From NCBI GenBank assembly GCA_964533055.1, contig CAZHKZ010000014.1:1-24998 (forward strand): a stretch of 24,998 bases of DNA. Reading direction: 5' to 3'. Shown here piece after piece: positions 21,608 through 24,998 of the stretch. Every line of letters begins with the position of its first letter. The stretch's first letter is position 1. The notes below the pieces were generated by a model. That model was not told where the DNA came from, searched no databases, and was given only the letters and a program-made list of their open reading frames with translations. The translations under genes and the position numbers were made by a program. Origin of the DNA: JACROF01 sp964533055. Lineage in GTDB: Bacteria > Patescibacteriota > Microgenomatia > Levybacterales > UBA12049.

Positions 21608-22165
21608 ATGGGAAAGAGGTGGCGTCTTAGACGCCGATGGCTACGAATGATTGCAGTAGGCGCAGCAACGTGCCTACTCCTGCTGATCTTTGGCACCGGT
21701 GGTGCCTCTGCATCAGCAATCACAACCGATCACGCAGTGTCAGTAGTCGAGCTCGCGGATCAAGATGCCGCAACAATCGACACTGTCACCAACACCTTCA
21801 ACGACACTCACTCCGACAGCCGTGCGGCCTGGGAGATGCAATCTGCAGCGATGACACCACTGACGCGAAACAGCATCGACCAAACGCAGTGGCATGTAAC
21901 TTCGCGATTAATAGACGGCAACGTACTAACGGTCGCTGCGGTACAGCAGCGAAGCGAGTGGTCAACCACCTGGGTGGATGAATCGGGCGCGACACTCGCG
22001 AACGAACATGGAACCATTGCAACGACGAACACCGTCCCCGCTGCTGGCGATTTTCTTCGGGCGACGCGGATTGATCCACAACAGGGAAGGGCACTGATGC
22101 CTCGATCTGTGGTCAGCGACTTCGTGACGGCGACTGGATGCGCAGACAAAATTCTGCTTGAATAA
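21608..22165 (+). CDS. Secreted orphan protein, 185 aa
   Basis: A 185-aa protein with a very basic N-terminus (GKRWRLRRRWLR), a hydrophobic stretch (about residues 14-27) and an Ala/Ser-rich cleavage region (GGASASA), so it is a signal-peptide protein. The mature part is Thr/Ala/Asp-rich with few lysines; I do not recognise any domain. Strand-like segments (HVTSRLIDGNVLTVAAVQQ, WSTTWVDESGATLA) suggest a beta-rich fold. The ATG at 21608 follows AAAGGAG (21596-21602); the frame upstream to 21497 runs through the inverted repeat and is rejected. GC content and codon choice differ sharply from lepB and the flanking minus-strand genes, which hints at transfer. Confidence 0.7.
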   Translation: MGKRWRLRRRWLRMIAVGAATCLLLLIFGTGGASASAITTDHAVSVVELADQDAATIDTVTNTFNDTHSDSRAAWEMQSAAMTPLTRNSIDQTQWHVTSRLIDGNVLTVAAVQQRSEWSTTWVDESGATLANEHGTIATTNTVPAAGDFLRATRIDPQQGRALMPRSVVSDFVTATGCADKILLE

Positions 22166-22265
22166 ATAACCACTCGGCCACGAGCCCATATTTGATCAAC
22201 GAATCCAGTATGAGTTGTGTCCGACAAGGGCGACCAAACGTGGCCACCAGTCCTCTCAATGGACC

Positions 22266-22296
22266 AAGGGAAGGCGCCGCTTTGGCGCCTTCCCTT
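22266..22296 (+). terminator. Strong hairpin after the secreted orphan gene
   Basis: Perfect 13-bp stem AAGGGAAGGCGCC / GGCGCCTTCCCTT with loop GCTTT. The following bases (CGGGGATATATTTC) lack a good T run, so it may act as a terminator or as a 3' stabiliser. An inverted pair GGCCACG / CGTGGCC (22176-22245) lies upstream in the 3' UTR. Confidence 0.7.
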
Positions 22297-22439
22297 CGGG
22301 GATATATTTCTAACAAAACATAATCATAAAAATAATGACTGATGCTCGTATCATTTTAGCGATACCACAACACCACACAATTACTTTTAAGATTTTATGA
22401 AATGTCTTTGACGCTTAGCCTGTATGCTTTCGTTTTCAC

Positions 22440-22757
22440 CTAGGAGAGTGAGGGGTCTGAACTCTGACTAAAATCCTTTATCAATTCATCTGCATGCTTC
22501 TCGACTAATTTACTTATTTCCTCTTGCGGATCAGTTCCGGTAACTTTTGTATAAATACGTGAAATCTCTGCATTTGCAGCAAATTCTGGAAGACTAGCAA
22601 TCGTGTGCATGTCATCTTGACTCATGACACTTTTTGCCTTCATATAAAATTCATCATATGCCTCCATGATCATATCTTCACAGAGCCTTGCGATATCATC
22701 ATCAGAATAATCTTTTTCTTGTAAAAATGATATTACTTTTCGAACTGAATCATTCAT
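22440..22757 (-). CDS. Small helical protein of unknown function, 105 aa
   Basis: A 105-aa acidic, probably all-helical cytosolic protein; I do not recognise it. It has no cysteines other than C26, no membrane segment, and an N-terminal motif 'ISFLQEKDYSDDDIARLCEDM'. It begins 5 nt after the stop codon of the 469-aa gene on the same strand. A GGGAG-like ribosome site overlaps that gene's end, so the two form an operon and the products may work together. Confidence 0.7.
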   Translation of the reverse strand: MNDSVRKVISFLQEKDYSDDDIARLCEDMIMEAYDEFYMKAKSVMSQDDMHTIASLPEFAANAEISRIYTKVTGTDPQEEISKLVEKHADELIKDFSQSSDPSLS

Positions 22758-22762
22758 AGTAT

Positions 22763-24172
22763 TTATCTCCCAAAGAGTTTACCAAAAAATCCTCGCTTTT
22801 TCTTTGGCTCTTCATATGCAACACTTTCTAAATCTTGCCTCATTGATGACTCCTCTGTCAACGGAGAAGCATTTGCTGGCTCAATTGGCCTACCACTATG
22901 ATCAGTGACAATCGGCTCTGGCGCACCTTCCTGCTGATCTCGCCTGATCTGATCAATCGCTGCACGTAGCGTCTGCTCAATTGTATCCTCTGACGTGTCT
23001 TCCTTTGCCTCAGTTGCAGCAGGTGCTGATGCAGGCTGCGCGACAGGGGTAGCAGGAATATTGAAATTAGTTGTATCTTCTTCCGGTATCGCAGGGACTT
23101 CCGACCTTGAGACAGTACTCGCATTACTTCTCACTCTACCCTCTATAACGCCTGCAAAGAATGTTCCCACAGGACCTGGATTGATATTTTGTACTCTTCG
23201 AGTTGCGCCGGAGAGAGAACTCTGCACGATTTCCTCAGGTCTTTTTCTCTCAACAACTTTCTCCGAAACAACAGGCTCATTAAAAGTAGGATTTACAACT
23301 GAGGGAGCTGACGCAGGCTGCGCGACAGGCTCAACAACAGGAATAGGCGCTGGAGCTTCAGCTACCGCCGGAGTCGGCGTAGGAGCATATGTGGACTCAG
23401 GAACTGAGTGGGTGGGTGAAGCTACAGGCTGTGCAGCAGCAATAGGAGTCTCTACTTGGTCGGTGACAAGCTCACCCTTCTCTTTCTCTCGCATCACTTG
23501 ACGAAAGTGTCTTGCTAGCTCTACGTCTCCGTCTTTCCACTCGTCATCATTTGAAAGCCTATTTACCTCATATTGCTCAAATCCTGCTATGTAGCTCTCG
23601 ACATCTTTTGTATTCTCTTCTTGAGATACTATCTCGCGAGCAAGTGCTCCCCTTATCTCCCTTCTCTTTCTGACAGCCCACTCTGGCGTCACTCCTCCCT
23701 GGTCTGGATCAACTTTCTCGGCTGCATCGTAGATATCTCGAACAAGAGCTAACTTTCTCTCAGCTGAAGCAATTGGTGTGATCTCAAGCTGTCCAGCCTT
23801 ATCCATCACATCTTCAAGAAGAATTGCTCTAAATACGTCATTCTTGGAAGCCTCTGGTAGAAGATCCGGATGACTAATAAGTGTCTGACGAAGAACATCT
23901 GAGGTGAGTGACGCCCCTAGTTCCTGATCGATATACTTGCTATACATAGTGCGTCTTTTCTCACGAAGTCTTCGCTCAAAATTCTCGGGCGTAAGCACTG
24001 CTTTCATTTCCTGCTCGAAAGTAGCAAGTGTGCTATGAATTGTAGAAAGGGAGTGTCTATCTGATGCGAATACTGGAGCTACTGGCGGTTCATCTTGAGA
24101 GGACATTGTCGTCTCTGGCGGTGTGTCTGATGTCGGGTTCGGCGAGACCTGATTGAAGGTTGTGTCATCCAT
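22763..24172 (-). CDS. Large disordered-linker protein with basic C-terminal tail, 469 aa
   Basis: No family recognised. Residues about 1-35 are Thr/Pro-rich, about 36-210 a charged helical domain (ATFEQEMKAVLTPENFERRL, YSKYIDQELG, and others). Residues about 215-420 are a low-complexity Ala/Pro/Val/Glu linker containing repeated 'PVAQPASAP' units. The C-terminus is KKKRGFFGKLFGR, an amphipathic basic segment that could touch the membrane. No signal peptide or membrane helix is present. The start at ATG 24170-24172 is preferred to 24223 because a TTGACT/GATAGT promoter lies upstream of it. It heads an operon with the 105-aa gene. Confidence 0.7.
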   Translation of the reverse strand: MDDTTFNQVSPNPTSDTPPETTMSSQDEPPVAPVFASDRHSLSTIHSTLATFEQEMKAVLTPENFERRLREKRRTMYSKYIDQELGASLTSDVLRQTLISHPDLLPEASKNDVFRAILLEDVMDKAGQLEITPIASAERKLALVRDIYDAAEKVDPDQGGVTPEWAVRKRREIRGALAREIVSQEENTKDVESYIAGFEQYEVNRLSNDDEWKDGDVELARHFRQVMREKEKGELVTDQVETPIAAAQPVASPTHSVPESTYAPTPTPAVAEAPAPIPVVEPVAQPASAPSVVNPTFNEPVVSEKVVERKRPEEIVQSSLSGATRRVQNINPGPVGTFFAGVIEGRVRSNASTVSRSEVPAIPEEDTTNFNIPATPVAQPASAPAATEAKEDTSEDTIEQTLRAAIDQIRRDQQEGAPEPIVTDHSGRPIEPANASPLTEESSMRQDLESVAYEEPKKKRGFFGKLFGR

Positions 24173-24259
24173 ATTTATGACTATTACTATCCTAGAATTC
24201 TTATAAAAAGTCAAGTGGATCAATCTAAACCAACATCTTTGAGTATCTATAGTAAATTA

Positions 24260-24940
24260 TTATTTACCAAAACGCCGTTCACGATCCATATACCATTGGA
24301 TATCTTGTCTAAAAATCTCTGGTGTATACTCTGGCCAAAAAAGATCCAGGAAACGCAACTCTGCATACTTAGCCTGCCAGAGAAGAAATCCACTAATACG
24401 ATACTCTCCACCAGTTCTGATAATAAGATCTAGATCAGGTGCCTCTCCTTTACTATAGAGATGTTTCTGGAATACTTCCTTGGTGACTTTCTTAATTCTA
24501 TTATCGATCAGGCTTTGTGCAGCATCGACAATCTCTTGAGACCCGTCATAACAGAGTGCAAAATGCACAGTTATTTTTTTATTATTTTTTGAAGACTCCT
24601 TGGTATTTTCAATCATTTTTACGATATCACTTGGAAGTTTTATATATCGCCCAAGCACATCGATCTTGACGCCATTTTCCATCAAGTCCCGCATATCATT
24701 TCCAGCAAAGAACTCTCTAAAAATATTCATGAGTGCATTTACTTCTCGAGGATCACGTAAAAGATTGTCTTCAGAAAGAGCATAAAATGAGATATGTTTT
24801 ATCCCCTGTTCTATAGCCTCCTCCACAATTGGTCTTACCATTTTCGCACCCTGAGAATGACCATCGATGGTATCTCTGCTCTGAGCCTTGGCCCAGCGCC
24901 TATTCCCATCCATGATAATCCCGACATGTTTTAAGTTCAT
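24260..24940 (-). CDS. uppS: Undecaprenyl diphosphate synthase (cis-prenyltransferase)
   Basis: A 226-aa cis-prenyltransferase that builds the C55 lipid carrier for cell-wall precursors from FPP or similar and IPP. Conserved elements are GIIMDGNRRWA (catalytic D11), 'HISFYALSEDN' and the IPP-binding 'RTGGEYRISGFLLWQAKYAEL', read as R, R and the final aromatic-acid pair. The usual serine of RTSGE is glycine here. Length is slightly short, as in other small-genome bacteria. It begins 2 nt after the stop of the partial upstream frame, so it is probably co-transcribed with it. Confidence 0.93.
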   Translation of the reverse strand: MNLKHVGIIMDGNRRWAKAQSRDTIDGHSQGAKMVRPIVEEAIEQGIKHISFYALSEDNLLRDPREVNALMNIFREFFAGNDMRDLMENGVKIDVLGRYIKLPSDIVKMIENTKESSKNNKKITVHFALCYDGSQEIVDAAQSLIDNRIKKVTKEVFQKHLYSKGEAPDLDLIIRTGGEYRISGFLLWQAKYAELRFLDLFWPEYTPEIFRQDIQWYMDRERRFGK

Positions 24941-24942
24941 AT

Positions 24943-24998
24943 TTACTCTGAGGCTAACTTGCGGATCTCAACTTCTTCCTTATTATCTTGAATATCAA
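24943..24998 (-). CDS. C-terminal end of an upstream gene (runs off the window)
   Basis: A minus-strand frame is open from the window edge to TAA at 24943-24945, ending in DIQDNKEEVEIRKLASE. Only about 17 codons are visible, so the product cannot be named. The 2-nt gap to uppS suggests an operon. Confidence 0.45.
   Translation of the reverse strand, partial: DIQDNKEEVEIRKLASE

Noticed and set aside
21608..21720. Twin-arginine signal in the secreted orphan protein
   Set aside because: The RRRWLRM stretch does not fit the S-R-R-x-F-L-K pattern; a Sec-type signal is simpler.
22166..22265. Possible structured RNA between the secreted orphan gene and its hairpin
   Set aside because: Only a 7-bp inverted pair is visible; too weak to call an RNA gene.

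Overview
The window looks like a piece of a small-genome bacterial chromosome, most likely a Candidate Phyla Radiation (Patescibacteria) member of the Microgenomates type. This is inference from tightly packed genes, Pro/Thr-rich linkers on exported proteins, a DUF2207-type membrane protein, a FAM173-like methyltransferase, and many small orphan proteins. TGA ends several genes, so the UGA-recoded lineages (Gracilibacteria, Absconditabacteria) are unlikely. No rRNA, ribosomal protein or other marker is present to fix the taxonomy.

Layout. 1-2002: the start of a DUF2207-like protein and a beta-CASP metallo-beta-lactamase RNase. 2094-7868: an isoprenoid/carotenoid block. It has a type I IPP isomerase on the + strand, converging with a six-gene minus-strand operon, marR-crtI-crtB-crtE-crtYc-like-(crtYd/UbiA fusion). 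Together these encode what is needed to go from C5 units through GGPP, phytoene and lycopene to a cyclised C50 carotenoid of the decaprenoxanthin/sarcinaxanthin/C.p.450 kind. 7981-12087: a 2H phosphoesterase, a membrane-anchored protein, a CDF-like membrane protein, a sortase-fold protein without catalytic His and Cys, two orphan small genes, and methionine sulfoxide reductase B. 12143-15681: a FAM173-like membrane-anchored methyltransferase, malic enzyme, anchored or exported hypotheticals, and a tRNA-Ser with an unusual ACT anticodon. 15816-18391: three small orphan genes with hairpin terminators, a SAM methyltransferase, an FKBP isomerase and an L,D-transpeptidase. 18498-24998: envelope assembly (class A PBP, signal peptidase I, undecaprenyl diphosphate synthase), a GC-richer secreted orphan protein, and a two-gene operon of unknown function.

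Two expression styles coexist. Housekeeping genes are mostly leaderless: a TATACT/TATAAT-like -10 box lies 5-8 nt before the start codon. In contrast, six small orphan genes, all on the + strand, have Shine-Dalgarno sequences and 3' hairpins, and four of them have a hairpin at the predicted 5' end of the mRNA. The most interesting items are the C50 carotenoid operon with its fused cyclase/elongase, the small-gene cassettes, the tRNA-Ser(ACT), the pseudo-sortase and the pervasive leaderless promoters. IPP isomerase, GGPP synthase and UppS share the C5 isoprenoid pool, which links pigment synthesis to the cell-wall lipid carrier.
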